A stretch of 64,000 nucleotides of DNA from Sodalis praecaptivus (GTDB lineage Bacteria > Pseudomonadota > Gammaproteobacteria > Enterobacterales > Enterobacteriaceae): assembly GCF_000517425.1 (NCBI RefSeq), contig NZ_CP006569.1, positions 3,958,760-4,022,759 of the forward strand, read 5' to 3'. A program made the translations under genes and the position numbers. Below, in pieces: positions 1 through 12,119 of this stretch. Below the pieces are notes generated by a model that searched no databases, was not told the DNA's origin, and saw nothing but the letters and a program-made list of their open reading frames with translations. Numbering within the stretch: position 1 is the stretch's first letter; each line of letters starts with the position of its first letter.

Positions 1-997
1 TGGCCAGTTCCGCCACGGTGATGGTTTCGCCGATGACCACGTCGCGGTTCACCGCCTGCGCCGGCTTGTTAAAGCCCTGCGTCAGCGTGCTCGGTTTACG
101 CTTGCCCTTACCGCCACGGCCCACGGCACGCGCTTCTTCGCGATCGGCCTTGGATTCGGACAAACGGCTGGTCTTCTTCTGTTTGGTGGCTTTACCACCG
201 CGGGTGCGGCTGCGGCGATCGCCTTCCACTTTGCGATCGTTTTCGTCTTCAGCTTCCCGGGCGTGGTGAGAGGTCGTAACGTGGTAATCGGTGGTGTCTT
301 CCTCCGCCGGCTCAGGCGCGTTATCCCAGGTGCCGCCGCGTTCTTCGGCCATACGACGCGCTTCTTCCGCGACCTGGAGAGCCTTTTCTTCGACCTTGCG
401 ACGCGTTTCCTCTTCCGCTTTGCGTCTTAGCTCCGCGGCTTCGGCTTCACGGCGAGCTTTTTCAGCCGCCTGTGGTGACTTGGTCATAGTATTGGTCTGC
501 TGGTTAGTCAATTTATCACTTTCCGCTGCCACACGTTTCGCTTGTTCAGCGGCCTCACGCTTGGCCTTCTCTTCGGCCGCGCGTTTTGCTTTTTCTTCGG
601 CGTCACGTTTCGCTTTTTCGGCGGCTTCACGCTGGGCCTGCTGCTGAGCCAACTCTTCCGCTTCACGCCGGGCCTGTTCTTCCGCTTCAGCCTGCTCTTG
701 CGCCTGCGGATCGCGTTGCACATAGGTGCGCTTCTTGCGCACTTCGATTTGCACCGACTTACTTTTACCGCCGGTGCTGGGAATATTCAAGGTGCTGCGC
801 GTTTTGCGCTGCAAAGTTAATTTATTGGGCGCCGCGCCGCGATCGCGGTTCAGGTGCGCCAGTAAGGTTTCTTTTTCCTGCTGGGTCACAGAATCCACTG
901 CGGTTTTATCAATGCCCGCATCAGCAAATTGCTGTACCAGGCGATCGACCGGAGTCTGTATTTCTGCGGCGAGCGATTTTACGGTTACATCTGTCAT
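1..997 (-). CDS. infB: Translation initiation factor IF-2, N-terminal part (runs off the window)
   Basis: IF-2 is the GTPase that brings fMet-tRNA to the 30S subunit and promotes subunit joining. Only the first 332 codons are present and the C-terminal side lies beyond base 1, so the GTPase domain is mostly missing. The ATG at 995-997 opens with [20 protein letters not shown], the conserved IF-2 N-terminal subdomain. A long Glu/Ala/Arg/Lys-rich helical linker follows, as in enterobacterial IF-2. The gene lies 25 bp downstream of nusA on the same strand and is the last visible member of the metY-rimP-nusA-infB operon. The linker's composition leaves spurious open frames on both strands, which I do not report. 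Confidence 0.97.
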   Translation of the reverse strand, partial: MTDVTVKSLAAEIQTPVDRLVQQFADAGIDKTAVDSVTQQEKETLLAHLNRDRGAAPNKLTLQRKTRSTLNIPSTGGKSKSVQIEVRKKRTYVQRDPQAQEQAEAEEQARREAEELAQQQAQREAAEKAKRDAEEKAKRAAEEKAKREAAEQAKRVAAESDKLTNQQTNTMTKSPQAAEKARREAEAAELRRKAEEETRRKVEEKALQVAEEARRMAEERGGTWDNAPEPAEEDTTDYHVTTSHHAREAEDENDRKVEGDRRSRTRGGKATKQKKTSRLSESKADREEARAVGRGGKGKRKPSTLTQGFNKPAQAVNRDVVIGETITVAELA

Positions 998-1022
998 GCT
1001 GTTCCTTTCCTGCTACAGTTTA

Positions 1023-2510
1023 TTACGCGTTGTCGCCAAACCAGCAAATATTGCGCGCGGCCATAATCAGCTCGCCGGCTTTTTCACTACTCAGCCCTTC
1101 AATATCTGACAGGTCGTCGACACCCTGTTCGGCAAGATCTTCCAGCGTACAAACACCACGCGCCGCCAGCTTGAACGCCATGTCGCGCTCAAGTTCAGGC
1201 AGACCCAGCAGGTCTTCAGCCGGTACGCCCGCGCCGCGATTCTCTTCCTGCGCCAGGGCAAGCGTGGTCAGCGCATTCTTCGCCCGTTCGCGCAGCGCTT
1301 CCACCGTGTCTTCATCGAGCCCTTGAATTTCCAGCAGTTCGTTTATCGGTACGTAGGCCAGCTCCTCAAGAGATGAGAAACCTTCCTCCACCAGTACCTC
1401 GGCGAACTCTTCATCGATATCCAGATTGCGGGTAAAGATATCGATGGCCGCATGGGCTTCAGCTTGATGTTTTGCCTGCAGATCCTCTACCGTCATTACG
1501 TTCAGCTCCCAGCCGCTAAGCTGGGAAGCCAGCCGGACGTTTTGTCCGTTGCGGCCGATAGCCTGGGCAAGATTGCCCGCTTCTACCGCGATATCCATGG
1601 TGTGCTTGTCCTCGTCCACCACGATGGAGGCGACATCGGCAGGAGCCATGGCGTTAATAACGAACTGGGCCGGGTTGTCATCCCACAGCACGATATCGAT
1701 GCGTTCACCGCCCAATTCGCTGGACACCGCCTGGACGCGCGCGCCGCGCATGCCGACGCAGGCGCCGACCGGATCAATACGCTTGTCGTTGGTCTTCACG
1801 GCGATTTTCGCCCGTGAGCCCGGATCGCGGGCGGCGGCCTTGATTTCAATCACTTCTTCGCCGATTTCCGGCACCTCAATGCGGAACAGCTCTACCAACA
1901 TCTCCGACCGAGACCGGCTGACAAACAGCTGCGCGCCGCGCGCTTCCGGACGCACAGAATATAACACGCCGCGAATACGGTCGCCGGGACGGAAATTTTC
2001 ACGCGGCAGCATGTCTTCACGGCCGATCACCGCTTCGGCATTGCTGCCCAGATCGAGACTGATGCTATCCCGATTAACTTTTTTCACCACGCCGGTGACG
2101 ATTTCGCCTTCATGACTGCGGAACTGATCGACCACCATCGCCCGCTCGGCTTCACGCACTTTTTGCACGATGACTTGCTTGGCGGTCTGGGTGGTAATAC
2201 GGTCAAACACGACCGATTCAATTTCATCTTCGATGTAGCCGCCAAGCTGCGCCTCAGGGTCGTCAAACTGCGCCGCGTCCAGGGTGATTTCCCGGGTGGG
2301 CTGAGTCACTTCATCCACGATGAGCCAACGGCGGAAGGTATCGAAATCCCCCGATTTGCGGTCGATGCTGACGCGGACTTCGATTTCCTGTTCGTATTTT
2401 TTCTTCGTTGCCGTGGCCAGTGCCGTCTCTAGCGCCTCGAAAATCTTTTCCCGCGGGACGGCTTTCTCGTTGGACACTGCCTCAACAACAGCCAGAATTT
2501 CTTTATTCAT
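1023..2510 (-). CDS. nusA: Transcription termination/antitermination factor NusA
   Basis: NusA binds RNA polymerase and modulates pausing, Rho-dependent and intrinsic termination, and lambda N / rrn antitermination. The 495-residue length equals that of E. coli NusA. The order is as expected: an N-terminal polymerase-binding domain (about 1-130), an S1 domain (about 135-200, [18 protein letters not shown]), tandem KH domains (about 205-345, including the [12 protein letters not shown] loop) and two acidic helix-hairpin-helix repeats (about 365-490). The gene follows rimP by 21 bp and precedes infB in the conserved operon. Nothing unusual is seen. Confidence 0.99.
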   Translation of the reverse strand: MNKEILAVVEAVSNEKAVPREKIFEALETALATATKKKYEQEIEVRVSIDRKSGDFDTFRRWLIVDEVTQPTREITLDAAQFDDPEAQLGGYIEDEIESVVFDRITTQTAKQVIVQKVREAERAMVVDQFRSHEGEIVTGVVKKVNRDSISLDLGSNAEAVIGREDMLPRENFRPGDRIRGVLYSVRPEARGAQLFVSRSRSEMLVELFRIEVPEIGEEVIEIKAAARDPGSRAKIAVKTNDKRIDPVGACVGMRGARVQAVSSELGGERIDIVLWDDNPAQFVINAMAPADVASIVVDEDKHTMDIAVEAGNLAQAIGRNGQNVRLASQLSGWELNVMTVEDLQAKHQAEAHAAIDIFTRNLDIDEEFAEVLVEEGFSSLEELAYVPINELLEIQGLDEDTVEALRERAKNALTTLALAQEENRGAGVPAEDLLGLPELERDMAFKLAARGVCTLEDLAEQGVDDLSDIEGLSSEKAGELIMAARNICWFGDNA

Positions 2511-2531
2511 CCTAGTTGCCTCAGTAAAACG

Positions 2532-2984
2532 TTAAAAGTGGGGTACCAGGTTCGCTTTCTGGATATTGTTCAAAGCGAACACGTCATCTTTTCCTTCCAC
2601 CGTCACGGTGATCATGTCACCGTCAACCGCTTTGATGATCCCCTGCCATTTACGGCGGTTTTGTACCGCGATACGGAGCACCACGCTGACGTCGCTACCG
2701 ATAAATTGACGATAATGTGCGGCGGTAAACAGCGGGCGATCCAGGCCCGGTGATGAGACTTCAAGGCTATAGGCCACGGAGATAGGGTCTTCGACGTCCA
2801 GTACCGCGCTGACCTGGTGGCTTACATCAGCACAATCATCAACGGTGATGCCCTCGTCACTATCGATATAAATGCGCAGCGTCGACTGGCGGCCACGAAT
2901 AAATTCAATACCCACCAGCTCGAACCCTAGGGCTTCCACGGGTGCCGTGATCATCTCTGTCAATTTTTGTTCTAATGTGGACAA
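2532..2984 (-). CDS. rimP: Ribosome maturation factor RimP
   Basis: RimP acts in 30S subunit maturation. The protein is 150 residues if started at the TTG that gives (M)[15 protein letters not shown], which matches E. coli RimP, and a GGGGTG Shine-Dalgarno stretch lies just upstream. In-frame starts also exist at GTG 2990 and TTG 2996, which would add two to four residues. The sequence is almost colinear with E. coli RimP to the terminal NLVPHF. It is the first protein gene after the metY tRNA, separated from it by two tandem terminators, and heads the rimP-nusA-infB unit. Confidence 0.97.
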   Translation of the reverse strand: MSTLEQKLTEMITAPVEALGFELVGIEFIRGRQSTLRIYIDSDEGITVDDCADVSHQVSAVLDVEDPISVAYSLEVSSPGLDRPLFTAAHYRQFIGSDVSVVLRIAVQNRRKWQGIIKAVDGDMITVTVEGKDDVFALNNIQKANLVPHF

Positions 2985-3001
2985 GGCCACCCCCAAGACA
3001 T

Positions 3002-3022
3002 AAAAAAAGGGCTTATTAGCCC
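3002..3022 (-). terminator. Rho-independent terminator t2 between metY and rimP
   Basis: Read on the minus strand, the stem GGGCT-AATA-AGCCC is followed by seven T residues. It is the second of two tandem hairpins between metY and rimP, so expression of rimP-nusA-infB from the metY promoter must involve read-through. A tandem arrangement like this is known in E. coli. Confidence 0.75.
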
Positions 3023-3044
3023 AGTATTACTGTAGTGAAATAAC

Positions 3045-3066
3045 AAAAAACCCCGAAAATTCGGGG
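3045..3066 (-). terminator. Rho-independent terminator t1 downstream of metY
   Basis: On the minus strand the stem CCCCGA / TCGGGG with a short AT loop is followed by six T residues. It lies about 130 bp downstream of the metY tRNA and upstream of rimP. Confidence 0.85.
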
Positions 3067-3198
3067 CGTTAAGTGACTGGACCCTGTAAACCGCAGGCGG
3101 TTTTGAAACCATTCCAGAAGAATTATTTTTCAAAACGCCTGTGATGGTAAACCTAACGCCTACAGACAGTATATTTGAAAAAGCACTCTAAGGGAATG

Positions 3199-3275
<77 letters not shown>

Positions 3276-3334
3276 TCCGAAAACGCTGAAAATACTACGC
3301 TGATAACCCTAAAAAAGCAAGTTATCTCTGGGAT

Positions 3335-3421
3335 TGGTACCGAGGACGGGACTTGAACCCGTAAGCCCAATCGGGCACTACCACCTCAAGGTAGCGTGTC
3401 TACCAATTCCACCACCTCGGC
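3335..3421 (-). tRNA. leuU: tRNA-Leu (GAG)
   Basis: The reverse complement is an 87-nt class II tRNA with a long variable arm (GTGCCCGATTGGGCTTAC), an encoded CCA, and anticodon GAG in the loop CTTGAGG. It lies between secG and metY, as leuU does in E. coli, so it is probably cotranscribed with secG. Confidence 0.98.
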
Positions 3422-3478
3422 ACTTTCTATCGACTCTTACGCTGCTGTTTCGTTGCCTTGCCGGGCAACGCTTAACGC

Positions 3479-3811
3479 TTACTGCGGAATATCGTTACCT
3501 GGTTTCGCCGGCGCTTCGGCTGGTGCCTTATCCGCCTGCTGAGCCTGATTCAAATTATCCCACTGGCTGCCTTTTTGACCATGATTGCTGCTCAGGTTGC
3601 CCAGCACCAGGCTGAGAACGAAGAACAGCGTCGCCAGCACGGCCGTCATACGGGTCATGAAATTACCGGAACCGCTTGAACCGAACAGGGTGCCAGAGGC
3701 GCCTGCACCGAACGAGGCTCCCATATCAGCACCTTTACCTTGTTGCAGCATGATCAGCGCAACCAGGCCGACCGCTACCAACAGGAATATGACTAACAGA
3801 GCTTGGTACAT
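3479..3811 (-). CDS. secG: Protein translocase subunit SecG
   Basis: SecG is the small accessory subunit of the SecYEG inner-membrane translocon. The 110 residues hold two membrane helices (about 2-20 and 54-75) joined by a Gly/Ser-rich cytoplasmic loop with the family motif MLQQGKGADMGASFG. The C-terminal tail is polar and Gln/Ala-rich, as in E. coli SecG. The gene is followed on the same strand by leuU and metY. Upstream, instead of lying close to glmM, it is separated from it by about 560 bp that hold a degenerate tandem repeat. Confidence 0.98.
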   Translation of the reverse strand: MYQALLVIFLLVAVGLVALIMLQQGKGADMGASFGAGASGTLFGSSGSGNFMTRMTAVLATLFFVLSLVLGNLSSNHGQKGSQWDNLNQAQQADKAPAEAPAKPGNDIPQ

Positions 3812-4374
3812 AATCTTTCAGTATCCTTGCGGCTACCACCGCACGTTAAGCTATTGCAGCCCCCAATACGGCACTTGGCGTCGCCGACTGAAGCGGGTGT
3901 GAATACTAACCAAAGCGCCCCTTGCGTGCAAGGGCATTTTACGGCTGGCTGACCGTTTGCGGAAAAAAACGCCAATGCCGTTCGCCGCTTAGACGCCGGC
4001 GCCGGTCGATGGGCCCCGCCAAAGCCGCAGCGGGCGCTGACGCGCTGCTTATGCCGGCGAAAACCGCCGCCTTGCGCCGGTCGTCAGCGCAGCGTCAGCC
4101 TGTCTATCCCGGACGGCGGCGTTCGCCGTATCAGCGCTGAAAAATCTTACGTCGCAGCCCGCAGCTTTCATGACATCAGCATCAAAGAGTCTGGCGTTTC
4201 AGCTCGCGGCGTCCACCGCATACGCGCCGAAAACCTGACGCTTCTGCCCGCGGCTCACTCGGTATTTGCGTCAGAAGCCTGGCGTTTTAGCCCATCATGT
4301 TCACCGCACGTGCGCCGAAATCTGGCACTTTTTCCCGCGGCGTTCACCGCATACGCGCCGACCTTCCGTACATT
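3812..4374. other. Expanded glmM-secG spacer without a gene
   Basis: This 563 bp spacer holds the secG upstream region (near 3812-3910) and a GC-rich stretch (about 3960-4105) in which I see no credible gene. The rest is a decayed tandem array described separately. Short plus-strand frames are Arg/Ala-rich, have no ribosome binding site and look non-coding. Confidence 0.6.
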
Positions 4375-4416
4375 TTAGCCCGCGGCTTTTACGGCATCCG
4401 CGATCTGGTGCGCCAG
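4106..4416. repeat. Degenerate ~44 bp tandem array running into the 3' end of glmM
   Basis: About seven diverged units of 39-49 bp can be aligned, with starts near 4106, 4148, 4197, 4241, 4285, 4330 and 4373. The shared core resembles AGCCCGCGGCGTTCACCGCA, followed by TACGCGCCGAAA. The last unit is the glmM terminus itself: on the minus strand glmM ends ADAVKAAG-stop, and two neighbouring units read AYAVDAAS-stop and ARAVNMMG-stop in the equivalent frame. This suggests successive duplication of the glmM 3' end followed by decay. Confidence 0.7.
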
Positions 4417-5712
4417 CCGGCTGACCTGCTCGGTGTCATCCCCTTCGACCATAACGCGGATCAGGGGTTCGGTACCCGACTTACGCAGCAACACCCGCCC
4501 GCGCCCGGCCAGCTGCTGCTCCACCTCGGCGCTGGCCTGTTTTACCGCCGCCGATTCCAGCGGATCGTGAAGTCCGGCAAAACGTACATTGACCAGAATC
4601 TGCGGCAACAGGCGCATGCCGCTGCAAAGGTCGTGTAAATTCATGTGATTACCGACCATCGCCGACAACACTTGCAGCCCGGCGATAATGCCGTCGCCGG
4701 TGGTGGTTTTGTCCAGCAAGATAACATGGCCGGAGTTCTCCGCGCCGATGCGCCAGCCCTTTTCCTGCATTTTTTCCAGCACATAGCGGTCGCCAACGCG
4801 GGCGCGCACGAACGGCACCCCCAACTGCTTAAGCGCCAGTTCCAGGCCCATATTGCTCATCAGCGTACCGACCACGCCGCCGGATAACTGGCCCTGACGC
4901 AATTTTTCCCGCGCGATGACATACAAAATTTGATCGCCATCCACTTTCTGCCCCAGATGATCCACCATGATCACCCGATCGCCGTCGCCGTCATAGGCGA
5001 TGCCCAGGTCGGCTTTTTCCGCCAGCACCCGGCTTTGCAACAGACGCACATCGGTGGCGCCGCATTCCTGGTTGATGTTCATACCGTCCGGCTGGCAGCC
5101 GAGGGTCACCACCGTCGCGCCGAGTTCGCGCAGCACGCTGGGGGCGATGTGGTAGGTCGCGCCGTTGGCGCAATCTACCACTATCTTCAATCCCTTAAGA
5201 CTCAGATCGCCAGGGAAAGTCCCTTTGCAAAACTCGATGTAGCGCCCGGCCGCATCGACAATCCGGCTGGCTTTGCCCAATTCCGCCGATTCGACGCAGG
5301 TTAAGGGCTTGGCCAGCTCCGCCTCGATAGCTTCTTCCACCTCGTCGGGCAGTTTCGTGCCATCGATGGAAAAAAACTTAATGCCGTTATCGTAGAACGG
5401 ATTGTGGGAGGCGGAGATAACAATACCCGCCTCGGCGCGAAAGGTGCGGGTCAAATAGGCGATAGCCGGCGTCGGCATAGGGCCGGTAAAAGCGGCGGAC
5501 AGGCCGGCCGCGGCCAGCCCCGCTTCCAGCGCCGACTCCAGCATATAGCCGGAGATGCGGGTATCTTTGCCGATGATAATTTTACGCGAGCCGTGGCGCG
5601 CCAGCACCTTACCGGCGGCCCACCCCAGCTTGAGGACAAAATCCGGCGTAATGGGGGAATCACCGACCTTGCCGCGGATGCCGTCGGTGCCAAAATATTG
5701 ATGATTGCTCAT
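4375..5712 (-). CDS. glmM: Phosphoglucosamine mutase
   Basis: GlmM interconverts glucosamine-6-phosphate and glucosamine-1-phosphate on the way to UDP-GlcNAc for peptidoglycan and LPS. The 445-residue protein has the phosphoserine loop SASHNP with Ser102, the metal-binding loop DGDGDR near 241-246, the sugar-binding GAENSGH near 325-331, and the phosphate-binding RKSGTEP near the C-terminus. Its ATG overlaps the folP stop by 4 bp, so folP and glmM are translationally coupled. The 3' end lies in a repeat array whose other units resemble its last codons. Confidence 0.99.
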   Translation of the reverse strand: MSNHQYFGTDGIRGKVGDSPITPDFVLKLGWAAGKVLARHGSRKIIIGKDTRISGYMLESALEAGLAAAGLSAAFTGPMPTPAIAYLTRTFRAEAGIVISASHNPFYDNGIKFFSIDGTKLPDEVEEAIEAELAKPLTCVESAELGKASRIVDAAGRYIEFCKGTFPGDLSLKGLKIVVDCANGATYHIAPSVLRELGATVVTLGCQPDGMNINQECGATDVRLLQSRVLAEKADLGIAYDGDGDRVIMVDHLGQKVDGDQILYVIAREKLRQGQLSGGVVGTLMSNMGLELALKQLGVPFVRARVGDRYVLEKMQEKGWRIGAENSGHVILLDKTTTGDGIIAGLQVLSAMVGNHMNLHDLCSGMRLLPQILVNVRFAGLHDPLESAAVKQASAEVEQQLAGRGRVLLRKSGTEPLIRVMVEGDDTEQVSRLAHQIADAVKAAG

Positions 5713-6554
5713 TGGAAATAGGTTTCCTTCGCTGAAAGCGTGGCTTGCACCACGCGCATTGCTTCCACGGTTTGCCTGACGTCATGAACCCGGATAATCT
5801 GCGCCCCCTGCAGCGCGGCGATGACCGCGCAGGCAACGCTGCCCGTAACCCGCTTCTCTGGCGGAAGGTCCAACAATTGACCTATCATCGATTTGCGCGA
5901 CATCCCCACCAGCAGCGGCAGGCCGAGATGATGAAAATCCCCCAGCCGGGCCAGCAGTTGATAGTTATGCTCCAACGTCTTGCCGAAACCGAAACCCGGA
6001 TCGAGCAGCAGACGGTCTTTGGCGATGCCGGCCGCTGCGCAGCGCTCAATTTGCTGCACAAAATACGCTTCTATCTCCGCCAGCACATTCTCATAGTGCG
6101 GCGCCTGCTGCATGGTGCTCGGATCGCCCTGCATATGCATCAGACAGACGGGCAGCTGGCTGGCGGCGGCGGCGGCCAGGGCGCCCGGTTCGCTCAGCGA
6201 GCGGACATCGTTGATCAAATGGGCGCCGGCCGCCGCGCTTTCGCGCATAACCAGCGCTTTGGAGGTATCCACCGAAATAAAGGTGTCGAAGCGCTGCGCC
6301 AGCGCAACCACCACCGGCACCACCCGTGCCGCTTCCTCTTCTGCGCTGACCGTCTCCGCCCCCGGGCGGGTGGACTCGCCACCGATATCGATAATGGCCG
6401 CGCCGGCGTCCAGCATCGCCGCGGCGTGATCGATTGCGGCGGCCAGATGCTGGTATTTGCCGCCGTCGGAGAATGAGTCCGGGGTTACGTTGAGGATCCC
6501 CATGACGCGCGGAATGGAAAGGCTAAGGGTACGCTCTCGAGCTTTAAGTTGCAT
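5709..6554 (-). CDS. folP: Dihydropteroate synthase
   Basis: FolP condenses p-aminobenzoate with dihydropterin pyrophosphate in folate synthesis and is the sulfonamide target. The 281 residues form a TIM barrel with the signatures [15 protein letters not shown] (about 18-32), [12 protein letters not shown] (about 60-71), DPGFGFGK and the C-terminal IIRVHDV. The start matches E. coli FolP in length. It sits between ftsH and glmM in the usual ftsH-folP-glmM order, with a terminator-like hairpin between ftsH and folP. Confidence 0.99.
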   Translation of the reverse strand: MQLKARERTLSLSIPRVMGILNVTPDSFSDGGKYQHLAAAIDHAAAMLDAGAAIIDIGGESTRPGAETVSAEEEAARVVPVVVALAQRFDTFISVDTSKALVMRESAAAGAHLINDVRSLSEPGALAAAAASQLPVCLMHMQGDPSTMQQAPHYENVLAEIEAYFVQQIERCAAAGIAKDRLLLDPGFGFGKTLEHNYQLLARLGDFHHLGLPLLVGMSRKSMIGQLLDLPPEKRVTGSVACAVIAALQGAQIIRVHDVRQTVEAMRVVQATLSAKETYFQ

Positions 6555-6612
6555 AACGACGGTTTCCTTGTGCTGTGCAAACTGTAAGGCCGCTATCTTA
6601 GCATCTCCTGCG

Positions 6613-6649
6613 CAAAAAAAAGCCCCGGCGTGTCGTATAACGCGGGGCT
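6613..6649 (-). terminator. Intrinsic terminator/attenuator between ftsH and folP
   Basis: On the minus strand AGCCCCG and CGGGGCT flank a loop of about 15 nt and are followed by eight T residues. The hairpin lies between the ftsH stop and the folP start, so it would end or reduce rlmE-ftsH transcription before folP. Confidence 0.8.
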
Positions 6650-6697
6650 GTCGGTAGTACCGCGCCGGGGCCTTGCCGCCGACGCGTGAGGGAACCC

Positions 6698-8638
<1,941 letters not shown>

Positions 8639-8684
8639 GGGATTAACCTCATATTACAACGGTGTTAACAATTAGCGTAGGGTA

Positions 8685-9314
8685 CTATATTTTGCGCCCT
8701 GTCGCCACAATGTACACTTCGCGGGAGCGGGCCCGGGAAGCGTCTGGCTTACGGATTTTTACCTTCGTAAACAGGGAGCGTATTTCCCGCAGGTACTCAT
8801 CGAAACCTTCTCCCTGAAAGACTTTAACCAGAAAACTCCCACCCGGTGCCAGCACATCCCGGCACATATCGAGCGCCAGCTCCACGAGATACATGGATTT
8901 GGGGATATCGACCGCCGGAGTACCGCTCATATTGGGCGCCATGTCGGACAGCACCACCTGCACCTTCTGCTCGCCTACGCGCTCAAGCAACGCCTGCAAC
9001 ACCAGGGGGTCACGGAAATCCCCCTGGAGAAAGTCAACGCCCACCATCGGATCCATCGGCAGGATATCACAGGCGATAATACGCCCTTTGCCGCCGATTT
9101 GTGTGGCGACGTATTGCGACCAGCCGCCGGGCGCCGCGCCCAGATCCACCACGGTCATCCCCGGGCGAAATAGCTTGTCGCTCTGCTGTATTTCATCAAG
9201 TTTAAACCAGGCACGGGAACGGAGTCCCTTTTTTTGTGCCTGCTGAACATATTTATCGCTAAAGTGTTCCTGCAGCCAGCGGCTGGAGCTTGCAGAACGC
9301 TTTTTGGTCGCCAT
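8685..9314 (-). CDS. rlmE: 23S rRNA (uridine-2552-2'-O)-methyltransferase RlmE
   Basis: RlmE (FtsJ/RrmJ) methylates U2552 in the 23S A loop late in 50S assembly. Started at [20 protein letters not shown], the protein is 209 residues, like E. coli RlmE; an in-frame start four codons upstream is less likely. The AdoMet-binding motif [12 protein letters not shown] and the K-D-K-E catalytic tetrad expected for the family (near 38, 124, 164 and 199) are present. It heads the rlmE-ftsH heat-shock operon and is divergent from yhbY. Confidence 0.98.
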   Translation of the reverse strand: MATKKRSASSSRWLQEHFSDKYVQQAQKKGLRSRAWFKLDEIQQSDKLFRPGMTVVDLGAAPGGWSQYVATQIGGKGRIIACDILPMDPMVGVDFLQGDFRDPLVLQALLERVGEQKVQVVLSDMAPNMSGTPAVDIPKSMYLVELALDMCRDVLAPGGSFLVKVFQGEGFDEYLREIRSLFTKVKIRKPDASRARSREVYIVATGRKI

Positions 9315-9461
9315 CTTATTTTCCAACTATCTTGTATAGAGTGCAGCGGTGGAAAGATTTGGCCGCCCATGCGCCGATATCGACGGACGCCGATTTGGCG
9401 ATATGTATGAGATGGCGGTAGAATATGCCGTTTTCAATCCCAACCTAAGTAAAAAACACAA

Positions 9462-9755
9462 ATGAATCTGAATAATAAGCAAAAACAGCATCTTAAAGGG
9501 CTGGCCCATGCGCTGAAGCCTGTCGTCATGCTGGGCAATAACGGCTTGACGGAAGGCGTGCTCGCCGAAATCGAACAGGCATTGGAACATCATGAGCTTA
9601 TCAAGGTGAAAATTGCCGCGGAAGAGCGCGAGACCAAAACGCTGATCGCCGATGCCATCGTTCGTGAAAGCGGCGCCAGCAAGGTACAGGTTATTGGCAA
9701 TATTCTGGTGCTGTACCGGCCGGCTACAGAGCGGAAAATTACGCTGCCCCGCTAA
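9462..9755 (+). CDS. yhbY: Ribosome assembly RNA-binding protein YhbY (CRM domain)
   Basis: The 97 residues form a single CRM domain, an RNA-binding fold that associates with pre-50S particles. The family GxxG loop is visible as MLGNNGLTEGV near residues 25-35, after KQKQHLKGLAHALKPVV. Length and start match E. coli YhbY. It is divergently transcribed from rlmE, converges on greA, and is followed by a terminator at 9801-9830. Confidence 0.97.
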   Translation: MNLNNKQKQHLKGLAHALKPVVMLGNNGLTEGVLAEIEQALEHHELIKVKIAAEERETKTLIADAIVRESGASKVQVIGNILVLYRPATERKITLPR

Positions 9756-9800
9756 CATCATCTTTTCCGATGGAAAGATGCCACTCTCCGACCCACAGGA

Positions 9801-9830
9801 AAAGGCCACCCGCGGCCTTTTGCTTTTCTT
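9801..9830 (+). terminator. Terminator between convergent yhbY and greA
   Basis: AAAAGGCC and GGCCTTTT flank a six-base loop, with more T-rich sequence after it. The A-tract on the other side lets the same hairpin serve greA from the opposite strand. Confidence 0.75.
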
Positions 9831-9898
9831 TACAAAGCCAGCGGCGGCCCGCGGGGGGCATAAGCGGACGGAGGCCGGCTGCGGCGCCGCCCGGATGC

Positions 9899-10375
9899 TT
9901 ACAGATACTCCACCTTAAGGATCTCGTACTCCACCTCGCCGCCAGGGGTTTTGATGACGACGATATCCCCTTCTTCCTTGCCCACCAGCCCGCGGGCGAT
10001 GGGAGAATTAATGGAAATCAGGTTTTGCTTGAAATCGGCCTCATCGTCGCCGACGATGCGGTAGGTTTGCTTCTCTTCGCTATCCAGGTTCTCCACGCTG
10101 ACCGTGGCGCCGAAAATGACCCGGCCGCTCGGGGCCAGCTTGGTCACATCGATCACCTGCGCATTGGACAGTTTGGCTTCAATTTCCTGGATGCGGCCTT
10201 CGCAAAAGCCCTGTTGTTCCCGCGCGGCATGATACTCGGCGTTTTCTTTTAAATCGCCGTGCTCGCGGGCCTCGGCAATAGACCGGATAATTTCGGGGCG
10301 ACGGACGCTTTTGAGATTTTCGAGCTCTTCCCGCAGTTTTTCAGCGCCGCGCAGGGTCATCGGAATCTGGTTCAT
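9899..10375 (-). CDS. greA: Transcription elongation factor GreA
   Basis: GreA enters the RNA polymerase secondary channel and stimulates cleavage of backtracked transcripts. The 158-residue length equals E. coli GreA. It has an N-terminal coiled coil (about 1-75), with the acidic tip residues within [17 protein letters not shown], and a C-terminal FKBP-like globular domain ending [10 protein letters not shown]. It is divergent from dacB. In E. coli the greA leader gives rise to the small RNA GraL, but I could not recognise an equivalent with confidence. Confidence 0.99.
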   Translation of the reverse strand: MNQIPMTLRGAEKLREELENLKSVRRPEIIRSIAEAREHGDLKENAEYHAAREQQGFCEGRIQEIEAKLSNAQVIDVTKLAPSGRVIFGATVSVENLDSEEKQTYRIVGDDEADFKQNLISINSPIARGLVGKEEGDIVVIKTPGGEVEYEILKVEYL

Positions 10376-10634
10376 AATTGTACCTCTATGTAAATTCTTC
10401 CTGCTAAAATAATCGCCGTCCTGGCGTGACAGGCGCTGGCGCGACGCGCGTTTGGCACACGCCGCTCACCAAGCGCAAAGCAAAAGGAGGCGACCCCGGA
10501 ATTGCTTCCCAGGCCAGCCTCAGTTTTGCATTTTGATACGTATTTTACCGCAGAGTTCGGTGTGGGTCATCGTTTACTTTATCCCTGTTTGCACCGTAGT
10601 ATGACAGCACGTTACATTGCCGTTGCCCAAAATT

Positions 10635-12068
10635 ATGCGTTTTTTACGATTAGTCATAGGATTGACCAGTGTTTTCATGCTTTCCGCACAGGCGGCGCCG
10701 GTTGAAAACTATACGGAATATCTGCCCGACGGCGCCAACCTGGCGCTGGTGGTGCAAAAAGTGGGGGCCCCGCAGCCCGTCATTGATTATCACAGTCAGC
10801 AGATGGCCTTGCCCGCCAGCACCATGAAGCTGCTCACCGCGCTGGCGGCGCTGTTGCAGCTGGGCCCGGACTATCGCTTTACCACCACCCTCGAAGCGGC
10901 CTCGGCGCCGGTGGGCGGCGTGCTGCGCGGCAACCTGACCGCGCGTTTCGGCGGCGATCCCACGTTTACCCGACAGCGCTTGCGCAATATGGTGGCCGAG
11001 CTGCGCAAGCAAGGCATCAAACAAATCACCGGTGACCTGATTATCGACACCTCGGTGTTTGCCAGCCATGACAAAGCCCCCGGCTGGCCCTGGAACGATC
11101 TGACGCAATGCTTTAGCGCACCGCCGGGCGCGGCCATTGTCGATCGCAACTGTTTCTCGGTGTCGCTCTACAGCGCCCGGACGGCCGGGGAGCCGGCGTT
11201 TATCCGCGTCGCCTCGTATTACCCGGTCCATATGTTCAGCCAGGTGCGTACCCTGGCCCGCGGCGACGGCGCGGCGCAATATTGCGAGCTGGACGTGGTG
11301 CCGGGAGAGCTTAACCGCTATACCCTTACCGGCTGCATGACCCAGCGCGCCGAACCGCTACCGCTGGCGTTCGCCATTCAGGACGGCGCCAGCTATGCCG
11401 GCGCCATCCTCAAAGACGAATTGCAGCAGGCGGATATCACGCTGAGCGGCACGCTCCTGCGCCAGACGCAGCCCAGCCCGCCGGGACACATTTTGGCGCA
11501 ATCCTCTTCCGCACGGCTGCACGATTTACTGCATATTATGCTGAAAAAATCCGACAATATGATTGCCGACACGGTTTTTCGCATGATTGGCCACGAACGC
11601 TTCAAAGTGCCGGGCACCTGGCGCGCGGGCTCGGATGCGGTGCGCCAGATCCTGCGTCAGCAGGCGGGCATCGATCTGGGCAACAGTATTCAGGTGGATG
11701 GTTCCGGTCTGTCGCGCCACGATTTGATTTCCCCCGCCACCATGATGCAGGTGCTGCAATATATCGGTCAGCACGATCAGACGCTGGACTTTATCTCCAT
11801 GCTGCCGCTGGCGGGTTATGACGGTACGCTCATGTACCGCGCGGGTCTGCATGAGGCTGGGGTCGATGGCAAAGTGTCGGCGAAAACCGGCTCGCTACAG
11901 GGCGTCTACAACCTGGCGGGCTTTATCACCACCGCCAGCGGTCAACGTATGGCGTTTGTGCAATATCTCTCCGGCTATGCGGTGCCGCCGGCGGATCAAC
12001 GCGCGCGCCGCGTTCCGCTGGTGCGTTTCGAGAGCCGGTTGTATAAAGATATTTATCAGAATAACTAG
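10635..12068 (+). CDS. dacB: D-alanyl-D-alanine carboxypeptidase/endopeptidase (PBP4)
   Basis: DacB is a periplasmic class C penicillin-binding protein that trims and cleaves peptidoglycan cross-links. Started at MRFLRLVIGL the precursor is 477 residues, equal to E. coli, with a signal peptide ending at AQAA near residue 21. The catalytic motifs are SxxK (STMK, Ser62), SxN (SDN near 306) and KTG (near 417). An upstream in-frame TTG would add six residues ahead of the signal peptide and is rejected. It faces the repeat-containing metallopeptidase gene convergently, where E. coli has obgE. Confidence 0.98.
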   Translation: MRFLRLVIGLTSVFMLSAQAAPVENYTEYLPDGANLALVVQKVGAPQPVIDYHSQQMALPASTMKLLTALAALLQLGPDYRFTTTLEAASAPVGGVLRGNLTARFGGDPTFTRQRLRNMVAELRKQGIKQITGDLIIDTSVFASHDKAPGWPWNDLTQCFSAPPGAAIVDRNCFSVSLYSARTAGEPAFIRVASYYPVHMFSQVRTLARGDGAAQYCELDVVPGELNRYTLTGCMTQRAEPLPLAFAIQDGASYAGAILKDELQQADITLSGTLLRQTQPSPPGHILAQSSSARLHDLLHIMLKKSDNMIADTVFRMIGHERFKVPGTWRAGSDAVRQILRQQAGIDLGNSIQVDGSGLSRHDLISPATMMQVLQYIGQHDQTLDFISMLPLAGYDGTLMYRAGLHEAGVDGKVSAKTGSLQGVYNLAGFITTASGQRMAFVQYLSGYAVPPADQRARRVPLVRFESRLYKDIYQNN

Positions 12069-12076
12069 TCGTTTCG

Positions 12077-12118
12077 CGCCCGGTCGGCCCACGCGCCGGC
12101 CGGGCGACGCTCTTCTTT
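12077..12118 (+). terminator. Hairpin between dacB and the metallopeptidase-like gene
   Basis: An 11-bp GC stem (CGCCCGGTCGG / CCGGCCGGGCG) with an eight-base loop is followed by a pyrimidine-rich tract (CTCTTCTTTCC). It lies nine bases after the dacB stop and just before the end of the convergent gene. It is probably the dacB terminator, although the T-run is imperfect. Confidence 0.55.
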
Positions 12119-12119
12119 C

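Noticed and set aside
4106-4416. glmM-secG repeats considered as a CRISPR or REP cluster
   Set aside because: Units are contiguous and diverged without spacers, and resemble the glmM end, not known REP palindromes.
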